Assembly (NCBI RefSeq): GCF_014698115.1
Contig: NZ_JACJSJ010000028.1
Coordinates: 1-64,000, forward strand
Length of the DNA stretch: 64,000 nucleotides
Direction of reading: 5' to 3'
DNA from: Nostoc sp. FACHB-973
GTDB taxonomy: Bacteria > Cyanobacteriota > Cyanobacteriia > Cyanobacteriales > Nostocaceae
The notes beneath the pieces were generated by a model. It was given only the letters and a program-made list of their open reading frames with translations. It had not been told where the DNA came from and did no database searches. A program made the position numbers and the translations under genes. Shown here piece after piece: positions 46,032-55,147 of this stretch (its first letter is position 1; each line of letters starts with the position of its first letter).

Positions 46032-47918
46032 CTACCGCTGTAAGTATTTGAGGATCCCACGAGCGATCGCTTCTGCCATCCGATTTTGATATTCTGGTGT
46101 TGCTAATCTGGGATTATCCTCGTTACCAGTCATATAACCTGTTTCCACTAAAATCGAGGGCATAGAGCTTTTCCTGAGAACGTAAAATCTAGCTTTACGG
46201 GTTCCTCGGTCTTTAATGGTAGGGATATTTTGCAGAATGCTATTACGAACTACTTCAGCTAGAGCATAACCGCTGTCGTAATAGTAGACTTCTAAGCCAT
46301 TGACACTAGGACGATTATCAACTGAATTGGCGTGAATGCTGACAAACAAAGTCGCATTAACTCGCTCAGCGATGTCTACCCGTCCCTGAAGTTCAACGAA
46401 AAAGTCTGCGTCCCTTGTTAATACTGCTTGTACACCATTTTGCTCTAAAATCGCTGCTACCCTTTTACCAATAGGCAAGATTACATCCTTTTCTAACAGT
46501 CCGCCCAAACCAGGGGCACCTGAGTCTTTACCACCGTGTCCTGGGTCAATAACCACCAGCAATTTTCCTCTAGGAACTGGGGGGCGTGGCTGTGGCTGGT
46601 ATGTAGGACGAGGATTATCTGTGGGGCTGGGGAGTTGACCTTGGTTTGGTGATGGTAGGGGAGGTAAAAGAATGGGGGGTGTGATGTTACCAGAGCGTTG
46701 TAATTCTAAAGCCAAAAGTTGGTCACCAACCTGGTTGAGTTCGCCAATTTTTACTCCCGCTGCTGGTTGAATTAAGACGGTGACAGTATTTTCTGCTTGT
46801 GGTTGCAGGCGAACCCGGAGGATAGGACTATTAGGATTAAAAGTAGGTCCTTTAACTTTAGGAGCTAATCGAGCATTGTTGATGGTGATGCGGAATAGGC
46901 CAGACGTTCTATCCCAGCCTCCTATGGCAGATAAAGTTTGGTCGGCTCTAATTAATAGTTGTGTGCCATTGCCGGCTAGTTCCACAGACTCAATGGTGGC
47001 TGGTGAATTGTTCGCATATGGTACGGGGCGTGGAGTATTATTGCCTGGTAACTGGGCAATACCACGACTGGGGAGAAGCACGAAACCACCAACACTACTG
47101 GTAGTTGCCCGCCAGTCAGAAGCATTTTTGTCCACCTGTAAGGTCATGCGAACAACAGATGGACTACTTTCCAGTTGGGAGAACTGGATGCGGCTAACTC
47201 CGTAGCGATTAATTGGCAAATCTCGCTGTTCTAGATTTGGTGAGAGAGTCGCGCCAGCGATGTCGATGTTAATTTTCTGGCGATCGCTGCTACGATTAAC
47301 TTGAATCTGAGGATTACCGCCACTAGTGGTGACGAAAAAGCCATCGCCTGTGATTCGTAAGTTTTCAATTTGAGTAAGTCTGGCGACAACTGTTGGCTTG
47401 TTATATGGATTAGAGCCAGTTGTCACCACATTATAAATATTTCTAGGGGAGAACGTTGGTGTAGATGTTCTCGGTGAAGTTTCTGTGGCTATTTGTTGCT
47501 CTTGAGTATTTCTTGAAGGTAGATTTTCGGCTTGTGGCGTAGGTAATTGCACTATCCAGCGATCGCCAGTTGTACCTCTAAATTGTACTCCTTTGGGGTC
47601 TAAAGTATAACCAGGCGTCAGTTCGACGACTATGCGTGTTGTTTGTTCGTCAAACTGCCCGATGCGGATAGCACGAATTGCACCACCTACTTGTTCGGTT
47701 AGCTGCGGACGCCCAAATGTCGTTCCTGGCAAATCAATTACCAGTCGAGTCGGGTTGAAAATTAACTGTGCTTGGGGTTGGACATTTCCCAAAGTATTAA
47801 TTTCCAGTTTGTTTTGATTGGCATCAAAGCGCCAAGATTCGAGTCTCGCGGCCATTGCCGGCGACGACAGCATGAAGATAGTTCCAATAGTACTGGGTAG
47901 TAACCAGCGTAATTTCAC
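46032..47918 (-). CDS. amiC2: AMIN-domain N-acetylmuramoyl-L-alanine amidase (AmiC2-like)
   Basis: This periplasmic zinc amidase cleaves the lactyl-amide bond of peptidoglycan; Anabaena relatives drill septal nanopores for cell-cell communication. A signal peptide ends near residue 23 (AMA). AMIN domains occupy about residues 27-120 and 310-410, and a Pro-rich linker (about 415-450) precedes Amidase_3. Zinc ligands are in VIDPGHGGKDSG, LLEKD and VSIHANS; the catalytic Glu is in LVETGYMTG. It has a GTG start with AGGAGAAAGG upstream. The protein at 48397-50277 is a close paralogue. Confidence 0.92.
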   Translation of the reverse strand: MKLRWLLPSTIGTIFMLSSPAMAARLESWRFDANQNKLEINTLGNVQPQAQLIFNPTRLVIDLPGTTFGRPQLTEQVGGAIRAIRIGQFDEQTTRIVVELTPGYTLDPKGVQFRGTTGDRWIVQLPTPQAENLPSRNTQEQQIATETSPRTSTPTFSPRNIYNVVTTGSNPYNKPTVVARLTQIENLRITGDGFFVTTSGGNPQIQVNRSSDRQKINIDIAGATLSPNLEQRDLPINRYGVSRIQFSQLESSPSVVRMTLQVDKNASDWRATTSSVGGFVLLPSRGIAQLPGNNTPRPVPYANNSPATIESVELAGNGTQLLIRADQTLSAIGGWDRTSGLFRITINNARLAPKVKGPTFNPNSPILRVRLQPQAENTVTVLIQPAAGVKIGELNQVGDQLLALELQRSGNITPPILLPPLPSPNQGQLPSPTDNPRPTYQPQPRPPVPRGKLLVVIDPGHGGKDSGAPGLGGLLEKDVILPIGKRVAAILEQNGVQAVLTRDADFFVELQGRVDIAERVNATLFVSIHANSVDNRPSVNGLEVYYYDSGYALAEVVRNSILQNIPTIKDRGTRKARFYVLRKSSMPSILVETGYMTGNEDNPRLATPEYQNRMAEAIARGILKYLQR

Positions 47919-48396
47919 AGTCCTTTCTCCTGATTCACATTCATGGGAGCCGTCAAAATCTCAACATATTGGCAAATCCTCACACCGTCACCGCCTACAT
48001 TTGAGTTTTGCGCTGTTATTCAAACACAGCTAATGGCGTAAAATATAGCACGCTCATCTGATTTTGCCATGCCATTAGCCAATATAAATTAGACGTAGAA
48101 AGCATCAGATGACAATAACAAACAAGCGACTCTTGTCCCGCCGCAAGAATACCTAAATTTTTTACGTAACCCTCCAGCATTGGCTAGCGGTTAGGTAAAG
48201 CAGGAGAATAAATAAGTAGTTTTTTACCTACAGGTCAGTAATTAGAATTATGCAGTTGGGAGTTTGAGATGGTAATGAGTCCATGTGAGACCAATTTGTT
48301 CTCAACACCAGCAATACCCCGATCATAATCACTATTAAATTGTATAAATTTAGTAATCATTTAAATGTATTTACCCAACAATTTAGACAAAATTAC
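47919..48396. other. Intergenic region between the two amidase genes
   Basis: Non-coding stretch of 478 bases. The part nearest the amiC2-like start (about 47919-47952) repeats the sequence upstream of the amiC1-like start (ribosome binding site and CATTCATGGGAGCC), so the duplication included the leader. Confidence 0.65.
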
Positions 48397-50277
48397 TTAT
48401 CTTCTCTTGAGGTACTGAAGAATGCCGCGAGCGATCCCTTCTGCCATTTGATTTTGGTAAGCTGAGGTTCTGAGTCTAGGCATATCCTCTCGACCAGTCA
48501 TATAACCCGTTTCCACCAGAATGGAGGGCATAGAACTTTTTCTCAGGACATAAAATCTGGCTCGCCGTACTCCCCTGTCTTTGAGAGTACCAATACTTTG
48601 AAGAATGCTACTGCGGACAACACGAGCTAGACTCAAACCGCTGTCGTAATAATAGACTTCTAAGCCATTAACATCCGAACGACCAGGCCCTACTGCATTA
48701 GCATGGATGCTAACAAACACATCAGCATTCGCTCGCTCTGCTAATTGTACTCGTCCTGGAAGGGTAACAAAATAGTCAGAATCCCTAGTCATAACTACTT
48801 GTACGCCATTTTGCTGCAAAATCTCTGCCACTCTTCTACCGATAGGCAAGATAACATCCTTTTCCCGTGTACCTCCAATGCCAATTGCTCCAGAATCTTT
48901 ACCACCGTGTCCGGGGTCAATAATGACTACTAGTCGTCCATTGCTAACTCGGCGTTGTGGTTGTGTTGGACGTTGGGGATTGGGATTATTTGGGTCTGGG
49001 AATGGGCCTCGGTTTATCGGTGGTAACGGAGGTATAGCATAGGGGGGTCTTCCAGGAAGTGTGACAACTCGACGAGAGCCTTGTATCGGTACAGCTAAAA
49101 GCTGGTCACTGATTCGATTTGGTTGCCCAAGTTGGACTCCCGCTGCTGGTTGAACTAAGACAACAACTGTGTTGGGTTCTTGCGGTTGCAGACGTACCCT
49201 GAGAATCAGGCTATTGGCAGCAAACGTGGGGCCTGTGACTCTGGGAGCTAACTTAGCATTGGGAATTGTGACACGGAACAAACCAGAGGTTCTATCCCAG
49301 ACTCCTGTAGCAGATAGAGTTTGGTCAGCTCTAATCAGTAGTTGTGTACCATTATCAGCCAGTTCTACTGACTCAATTGTGGCTGGCGAGTTGTTAGCCA
49401 ATGGTCTGCTAGGAAAAGAAACAGCTTCTGACTGGTTGTCAGAATTATTACCTTCAGGTAATGTGACAACACGAGTAGGCAGAACTACCAAACCACTGGT
49501 GCCACTCGTGCTTGCTCGCCAGTCTGGGCTATTTTTATTTACCCGCAAAGTTAAACGAACACCAGGGGGTTGAGTTCGGAGTTGAGTGAATTCAACACGG
49601 CTAACGCCATGTTTGTTAACGGGCTGATTATTTTGCTGTATCAGCCGTGGTGATAGAGATGCGCCAGAGATATCCATGAAGATGGTAGCGCGATCGCGGC
49701 TGCGAACTACCTGAATTGGAGGATTAGCTCCACTGGTGCGGATGAAAAACCCATCACCTGTTACTTGTAAGCTCTCAATTTGAGTCGCCGCCCTGGGAGT
49801 GGTGGCAACCCTGGGAATATCAGGTTGAGGACTAGAGTCTGGGGTGACTACACTGTAAACATTTCTCGGAGGAGATGCTGCTTTATCAACTTCTGGTCTA
49901 GGTAATTGCACTGTCCAGCGATCGCCAGTTGTGCCCACAAATTGCACTTTCTTGGGGTCTAAAGTATAACCAGGAGTCAATTCGACGACTATACGCGTTG
50001 TTTCTGTGTCAAACTGCCCAACACGGATATAGCGAATACCATTACCTACTTGTTGGGTGACTTGGGGACGCCCAAATGTCGTTCCTGGCAAATCAATTAC
50101 CAACCGAGTCGGGTTGAAAATTAGTTGTGCTTGGGGTTGAACATCCCCCACAGTATTAATTTCCAGCCTGTTTTGATTGGCATCAAAACGCCAAGACTCT
50201 AGTCTCGCGGCCATTGCCGGCGACCATAGCATCAAGATCGTTCCAATAGTGCTGGGTAGTAACCAGTGTAATTTCAC
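48397..50277 (-). CDS. amiC1: AMIN-domain N-acetylmuramoyl-L-alanine amidase (AmiC1-like)
   Basis: This 626-residue paralogue of the downstream gene has the same layout: signal peptide to about residue 23, two AMIN-type regions, a Pro-rich linker and Amidase_3. Zinc ligands are in IIDPGHGGKDSG, TREKD and VSIHANA; the catalytic Glu is in LVETGYMTG. The N-terminal 100 residues and the C-terminal domain are nearly the same in both proteins, while the middle differs. It has a GTG start with the same ribosome binding site. The names AmiC1 and AmiC2 follow Anabaena gene order and are inferred. Confidence 0.92.
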   Translation of the reverse strand: MKLHWLLPSTIGTILMLWSPAMAARLESWRFDANQNRLEINTVGDVQPQAQLIFNPTRLVIDLPGTTFGRPQVTQQVGNGIRYIRVGQFDTETTRIVVELTPGYTLDPKKVQFVGTTGDRWTVQLPRPEVDKAASPPRNVYSVVTPDSSPQPDIPRVATTPRAATQIESLQVTGDGFFIRTSGANPPIQVVRSRDRATIFMDISGASLSPRLIQQNNQPVNKHGVSRVEFTQLRTQPPGVRLTLRVNKNSPDWRASTSGTSGLVVLPTRVVTLPEGNNSDNQSEAVSFPSRPLANNSPATIESVELADNGTQLLIRADQTLSATGVWDRTSGLFRVTIPNAKLAPRVTGPTFAANSLILRVRLQPQEPNTVVVLVQPAAGVQLGQPNRISDQLLAVPIQGSRRVVTLPGRPPYAIPPLPPINRGPFPDPNNPNPQRPTQPQRRVSNGRLVVIIDPGHGGKDSGAIGIGGTREKDVILPIGRRVAEILQQNGVQVVMTRDSDYFVTLPGRVQLAERANADVFVSIHANAVGPGRSDVNGLEVYYYDSGLSLARVVRSSILQSIGTLKDRGVRRARFYVLRKSSMPSILVETGYMTGREDMPRLRTSAYQNQMAEGIARGILQYLKRR

Positions 50278-51190
50278 AGTCCTTTCTCCTAATTCACATT
50301 CATGGGAGCCTTCAGTAGTGGTGAGTTGCCAAAGTTCAGATCTAAAAAAGCTGAAGCTTCTGACTTCTCGTTCTCGTGTAACTCCCAGATCAAATTGCCG
50401 TTCAATGAGTATTTTTAACGTGGTTTATTTTACTTAATACTTGGATTCATTGCTCAGCACTGCTTCGGTCAATATCTGAATTCATTGCTAAATCATCACA
50501 CAGTCACCACCTAAACTTGAGCTTTGATGCCTTTTTTCATTGTTAAGCTGGTATAAAGGCACACTAAAATTAATATCAATTATCAGTTAAGAGTTACTAG
50601 GTTTCATATCGGGAATTTAGCTCCAGCGTGAAGGATTCCACCTTTTGAGGTGGGGGACTCTGACTCCCAAAAAAGCTAGATCGCTGATAACTGATAATTC
50701 TTTACAGATAACTTTTTGTTGTTTGTTGCCATTGATGCACTGAGTAAATAATTCCCACTACTGTCAGTTGATCTAGCTTTGTTTATGGGTGTTACTCCCC
50801 AATTAGTTGAAAAATCTTCAAATTAAGGCTGATACCAATCTGCTTTCTAAATCGTAACTTTCACTTTCGGGGAGTAGGCAAGAGAAATTTATAAATTACG
50901 TTTCTGGGTGCAAATTGGTATGAGGAGCAGGGGAAAACTGGAAATCAATAACATTCCGAATACTAGTAGAAATTCCAAACAAACGACAATTTTATAATCA
51001 CACGGGACGGAGATTTGGGGAGAGAAGTTTCCACCCTGAAGAGGGAGACGCGGGGATGGGGAGCAGGGGGAGATGAGGGAGATGAGGGAGACAAAGAGAA
51101 AAGGGACGTGGTGACGCAAAGAAACGATCAAATATGATCTCCGTGTTCCCGTGTCCCCTTGTCCTCTTCCCATGCCCCATACCCCAGTGA
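50278..51190. other. Intergenic region between amiC1 and the antiporter gene
   Basis: This 0.9 kb stretch has no convincing gene. It holds the amiC1 leader at its left end, a small hairpin CCACCTTTTGAGGTGG near 50639-50654, and a G-rich repeat block (GGGAGATGAGGGAGATGAGG) near 51057-51092 just after the antiporter stop. Confidence 0.55.
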
Positions 51191-52651
51191 TTAACTATCC
51201 CCAGATTCTGGAGTTACTTCTGACGCTGATACCTTCGATTGGGGTGGTTCGATTACCAACGATGTTCTAGAAGCACCGTCTAAAATTAGTTGCTCTGAGC
51301 CTGCATCCAAGGTTTTTGGTTCTGGAAATACAAATCGTAACAAGGGAGGAGCTAAAAAGGTGGTTAAAATAACCATCATGATGATTGCTGCCCCTAGTGG
51401 TTTTGAGAGAGCGCCGCTAGCAGCGCCGACACCAGCAAATACTAACCCGACTTCGCCTCTAGGAATCATCCCCACACCGATCGCTAAACGGTTGATTCCC
51501 GGTTGACCAAACACGCTTAAGCCTGTGATCACTTTACCGAGAATGGCTACTGTAATCAGGAAAGTTGCCATAATTAAACCTTCACGATTATCGGGAATCG
51601 CTGGGTTTAAGACTCCCAAATCGGTTTTTGCGCCAACAGTGACAAAGAAAATTGGCACTAGCATATCGGCGATAGGACAGACTTGCTTTTGCAGTTCTTT
51701 GCGCTTATCTGTCTCTTCTAGGACTAAACCGGCGGCAAAAGCTCCCAGAATTGCTTCTAAGTGGATGACGGCGGCCAGGTATGCCATAGCAAAGGCGAAG
51801 ATGAATGCTGGTATTACCAATCCACCGCGTGTTTTGAGTTTATCAGCGATCGCCACAAAGGATTTATTGAAAACATTGCCTAGCAAGATTGCTCCCAAAA
51901 TAAAACCAGTGGCACTGATAATCAAATAAATGACTTTGCTGACATCCACCACACCATCTTTAGCTAAACTGGCAACCACTGCTAAGACGATGATTCCCAG
52001 AACATCGTCAATCACGGCAGCACCCAGAATAATCTGCCCTTCTTTAGAATTGAGTCGCCCCAGTTCTGATAGGACTTTGGAAGTAATGCCAATACTAGTA
52101 GCAGTCAAAGCCGCCCCCGCAAAAATTGCCGGGACAGCACCGATACCAAATAAAGTCATCAGTCCCACAGTACCAGCGGCAAAGGGTACTGCTACCCCCA
52201 CCACTGCAACGACGGTGGCTTGGATACCCACTGCCATTAAGTCTTTTAAGTTCGACTCCAAACCGATTTCAAACAGCAGGATGATCACGCCCAATTCTGC
52301 CAAAACGGAAACGACCTCGGACTGTGCTGCAAACACCGCTGGAGTGGCTTCGGGAGATAAACCAGCTGTAGTTTGCAGGAAGGTCATAATCAAAGAGTTA
52401 GAACTGTCTGTGCCACCTTCTGGAAACACCAAAAGATGCAAAACAGAGATTCCTACTACTACGCCACCTACAAGTTCGCCCAAGACTGGCGGCAAACCTA
52501 TTTGGTTTGATAACTCCCCACCAACTTTGCTGGCGAGGTAAATGACAACTAAGCTCAGTAGCACTGCTGCTACTACCATTGAACTGTCTGCGGCTTCTGT
52601 TGCGCTAGCCAGCAGAGGAAAAGAGAAGCTGATTGGATTTAACAAATGCAT
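51191..52651 (-). CDS. CPA2-family cation:proton antiporter
   Basis: This 486-residue integral membrane protein has about twelve helices. It has the KefB/NapA-type pattern: GLPPVLGELVGGVVVG near residue 50, IILLFEIGLESNLKDL near 125, GAAVIDDVLGIIVLA (the ion-binding Asp pair in the unwound helix) near 205, and GMIPRGEVGLVFAGVGA near 395. It lacks a C-terminal TrkA-N domain. It probably exchanges Na+ or K+ for protons; the exact ion is unknown. Confidence 0.92.
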   Translation of the reverse strand: MHLLNPISFSFPLLASATEAADSSMVVAAVLLSLVVIYLASKVGGELSNQIGLPPVLGELVGGVVVGISVLHLLVFPEGGTDSSNSLIMTFLQTTAGLSPEATPAVFAAQSEVVSVLAELGVIILLFEIGLESNLKDLMAVGIQATVVAVVGVAVPFAAGTVGLMTLFGIGAVPAIFAGAALTATSIGITSKVLSELGRLNSKEGQIILGAAVIDDVLGIIVLAVVASLAKDGVVDVSKVIYLIISATGFILGAILLGNVFNKSFVAIADKLKTRGGLVIPAFIFAFAMAYLAAVIHLEAILGAFAAGLVLEETDKRKELQKQVCPIADMLVPIFFVTVGAKTDLGVLNPAIPDNREGLIMATFLITVAILGKVITGLSVFGQPGINRLAIGVGMIPRGEVGLVFAGVGAASGALSKPLGAAIIMMVILTTFLAPPLLRFVFPEPKTLDAGSEQLILDGASRTSLVIEPPQSKVSASEVTPESGDS

Positions 52652-52969
52652 TGGGTTCTGTGAAAATCCTTCTCTTTGATTTTGACGCGTTTCTGAGAAA
52701 CATCTGTCTATGGAGATGATATTGGCAGGGATTGGGGATTGGGGACTGGGGACTGGGGATGAGGAGGATGAGGGAGATGAGGGGGATGAGGGAGAGTTAG
52801 AATTTTGTTCATTTAGTTCAAAGACTCGTTAATGGAGTTCAAAGGCTCATTAATGGAGTTCAAAGGCTCATTAATGGAGTTCAAAGGCTCATTTATAACT
52901 CGTTAACGAAGTTCAAATACTTCCTCATCCCCCTCATCCCCCTCATCCCCAATCCCCAATCCCCAGTCC
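52652..52969. repeat. Inverted G-rich/C-rich repeat tracts flanking 21-base tandem repeats
   Basis: From 52726 to 52796 run GGGGATTG, GGGGACTG and GATGAGGGA units. From about 52922 the complementary CCTCATCCCC and CCCCAATCC units run into the next gene. Between them three complete 21-base units (52816-52878, GTTCAAAGGCTCATTAATGG type) plus a partial one are found. The whole can fold as a long imperfect hairpin. Confidence 0.85.
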
Positions 52970-53404
52970 CTAATCCCCAATCCCTAGTCCCCAATCCCTA
53001 GTCCCCAGTAAATCCATCAAGCGCTGCCAATAGACTTGAGAAACCGGGACTACAGACAGTCTAGGAAGCCGGAGCAAGTCAAAGTCTGTAAATTTTTCAT
53101 CCTGCTTGATTTGGGCTAAGGTGACGGGTTGCTGTACTCTTCGTAGTGCCCGCACATCCACAACTACCCGTTTGCGATCGTTGAGTGCTGGATCGATATA
53201 AGGTTGACTAATTATTTCTGCTACACCTATAACTTGTCGTTCTTTGCCTGTGTGATAAATCAACGCCAAGTCACCAACTAGCATGGTACGTATATGTTTG
53301 AGCGCTAGAGGATTGTTGACTCCATCCCAAATTGTACTGCCGTCCCGTTCCAAATCGAAGTAGGAATAATTTTCTGGTTCAGTTTTCAGCAGCCAATACG
53401 CCAT
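52970..53404 (-). CDS. EVE-domain protein
   Basis: This 144-residue protein has the EVE (PUA-like) fold: MAYWLLKTEPENYSYFDLER, WDGVNNPLALKHIRTM, GDLALIYHTGKERQVIGVAEI and DFDLLRLPRLSVVPVS. EVE domains are thought to bind modified bases in RNA or DNA. I start at ATG 53404. The last about ten codons (TRDWGLGIGD) are made of the same CCCTAGTCCCCAAT repeat units that fill the downstream gap, so the repeat has become coding. It ends with a stop at 52970. Confidence 0.88.
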   Translation of the reverse strand: MAYWLLKTEPENYSYFDLERDGSTIWDGVNNPLALKHIRTMLVGDLALIYHTGKERQVIGVAEIISQPYIDPALNDRKRVVVDVRALRRVQQPVTLAQIKQDEKFTDFDLLRLPRLSVVPVSQVYWQRLMDLLGTRDWGLGIGD

Positions 53405-53624
53405 ACCCAAATCTCCAAAAATATAAGTGTAATTTTTTTAGTTTCCAAAAATGTAACCATTCCCGCTTTTGATTCTGGCGGTGTCAAAGTATAAACATAC
53501 AAATCGTATCTAGCGATCGCATTTGAATTATGAAAAACTTGTGGTGGCTGTTGTCTTTCAACGGTCACCAAAGGATTGCTACATACGCTTATTAAAAACA
53601 TCTGTTGTGAGGAGTGCAAATCTT

Positions 53625-54374
53625 ATGACTAGAGCCGCTTTACCCGGTTCTGCGTTTCCATCTGGAAATTTGTGGAAAATACTGTCTTTAACTTTGCTTT
53701 TATGTACAACTTTTACACTGCCGGCATTGGCACAAGAAAAGGAGAAATTGTGGCGAACTCTGACTGTTAATGGTCGCGGCATGGAAGCAATTCCCACAAC
53801 CATAGCCCAAGTTAGTTTAGGAGTGGAAATCCAGGGTAAAACTGCACAGGAAGTACAGCAAGAAGCCGCCCGCAGGTCGTCGGCTGTGGTTGCGTTCCTG
53901 AAAAACCAAAATGTTGACAAATTACAAACTACTGGTATCCGACTTAACCCAGTTTATAGCTACACCAATAATGTACAGCGGATTACGGGCTATGCTGCCA
54001 ATAACACCGTGAGTTTTCGTATTCCCATTGAACAAACTGGCACATTATTAGATGGCGCAGTGAAAGTGGGTGCAACACAAATTGATAGTATTAGTTTTGT
54101 TGCGAATGATGAAGCGATCGCTAAAGCACAAAACCAAGCATTAGCAGAAGCTACCCAAGATGCTAGGCAGCAAGCCAATGCTGTTTTCGGTGCTTTAGGT
54201 TTCACACCCAAAGAAGTGGTAAGCATTCAAGTTAATAATGCTAGTCCACCCCGACCACCTGTGTTATTCCGTGCTGAGGAAGCCAAATCAGCTCTACAAG
54301 CTGATGCTTCCACCCCTGTCATTGGTGGTGAACAGCAAGTAGAAGCATCGGTGACGTTGCAAATTAGTTATTAG
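53625..54374 (+). CDS. SIMPL-domain (DUF541) secreted protein
   Basis: This is a 249-residue exported protein. A signal peptide covers about residues 1-38 (ends TLPALAQ). The SIMPL domain follows with TLTVNGRGMEAIPTTIAQV, VVAFLKNQNVDKLQTTGIRL and ATQIDSISFV. The ATG at 53625 has GAGGAG ten bases upstream; an open frame runs upstream to 53523. The stop codon is inside the first TTAGTCA heptamer of the following repeat. The family's function is unclear. Confidence 0.88.
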   Translation: MTRAALPGSAFPSGNLWKILSLTLLLCTTFTLPALAQEKEKLWRTLTVNGRGMEAIPTTIAQVSLGVEIQGKTAQEVQQEAARRSSAVVAFLKNQNVDKLQTTGIRLNPVYSYTNNVQRITGYAANNTVSFRIPIEQTGTLLDGAVKVGATQIDSISFVANDEAIAKAQNQALAEATQDARQQANAVFGALGFTPKEVVSIQVNNASPPRPPVLFRAEEAKSALQADASTPVIGGEQQVEASVTLQISY

Positions 54375-54454
54375 TCATTAGTCATTAGTCATTAGTCATT
54401 AGTCATTAGTCATTAGTTAGGACAAAGGACTAATGACAGATGACTAATGACGAA
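54371..54454. repeat. Six TTAGTCA heptamers with inverted complements
   Basis: Six perfect tandem TTAGTCA units occupy 54371-54412, beginning inside the SIMPL stop codon. GACTAATGACAGATGACTAA follows in inverted orientation up to the ssb stop. This is a hairpin at the convergent junction, of the short-tandem-repeat class described in Nostocales. Confidence 0.9.
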
Positions 54455-54814
54455 TTAGAAATTCTCTGGCGAAAAATCTCCGCCCCCTTCGCCATCACGC
54501 TTAGAGCCTAATAAATCTAATTGGTCTACTCGAATAAATGGTGAAGAACGCAGTATTCCTGTTTGGCGATCGTTCCAGCTGTTAAACTTCAATGAGCCTT
54601 TAACTCCGATTAGGCTCCCTTTACGCACATAATTACCTGCGATCTCAGCTGTCTTATCCCACAATTCTAAATTAAACCAGTCGGGTTTATCATTGTTACG
54701 TGAGCGGCGATCGACAGCTAGTGTTAGCTTACACACAACTTTACCAGACTCGTAATACTTCATTTCTGGGTCGCCGCCTACGCGACCAACGAGGGTGACA
54801 ACATTGATACTCAT
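54455..54814 (-). CDS. ssb: Single-stranded DNA-binding protein
   Basis: This is a 119-residue OB-fold protein. The core is MSINVVTLVGRVGGDPEMKY, then LAVDRRSRNN, PDWFNLELWDKTAEIAGNYV and KGSLIGVKGSLKFNSWND. The C-terminus (GGDFSPENF) keeps a terminal Phe but lacks the classical DDDIPF tail. Nostocales often have more than one Ssb, so this could be the main or a secondary one. Confidence 0.92.
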   Translation of the reverse strand: MSINVVTLVGRVGGDPEMKYYESGKVVCKLTLAVDRRSRNNDKPDWFNLELWDKTAEIAGNYVRKGSLIGVKGSLKFNSWNDRQTGILRSSPFIRVDQLDLLGSKRDGEGGGDFSPENF

Positions 54815-55147
54815 GTGCGTTACCTTTTAGTACAAGCGTACTTATTAGTCTAGACTCTCATCATAGCGAATTGTCAAACTATTGAAAATAATGTGTTAAA
54901 CAGTTAACAATATAGTTGAATTGAAAAATTATACATACTACTTGGAGAAACACATAAAAGTATACTGATATACTAACCCAACCAGAGAATATCAAAAAAT
55001 AGATGCCTGAGACATAGTAAATATTGCTGGGAATTATATAAAAATATAGTCTAGTTTACTGGACTCAGGATACAAACGAATAGCATATAACACTATTAAC
55101 TCATACTGTTGTAGTCAAAAACTAGCGCTTAGGGGGCTTAGAGACGC
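54815..55147. other. Divergent promoter region between ssb and mreB
   Basis: This 333-base, strongly AT-rich stretch contains no gene. It must hold the ssb promoter and the mreBCD promoter. Confidence 0.5.

Noticed and set aside
52816-52895. CRISPR-like or coding 21-base repeat
   Set aside because: Units are directly contiguous without spacers, and no coding frame with a start was found.
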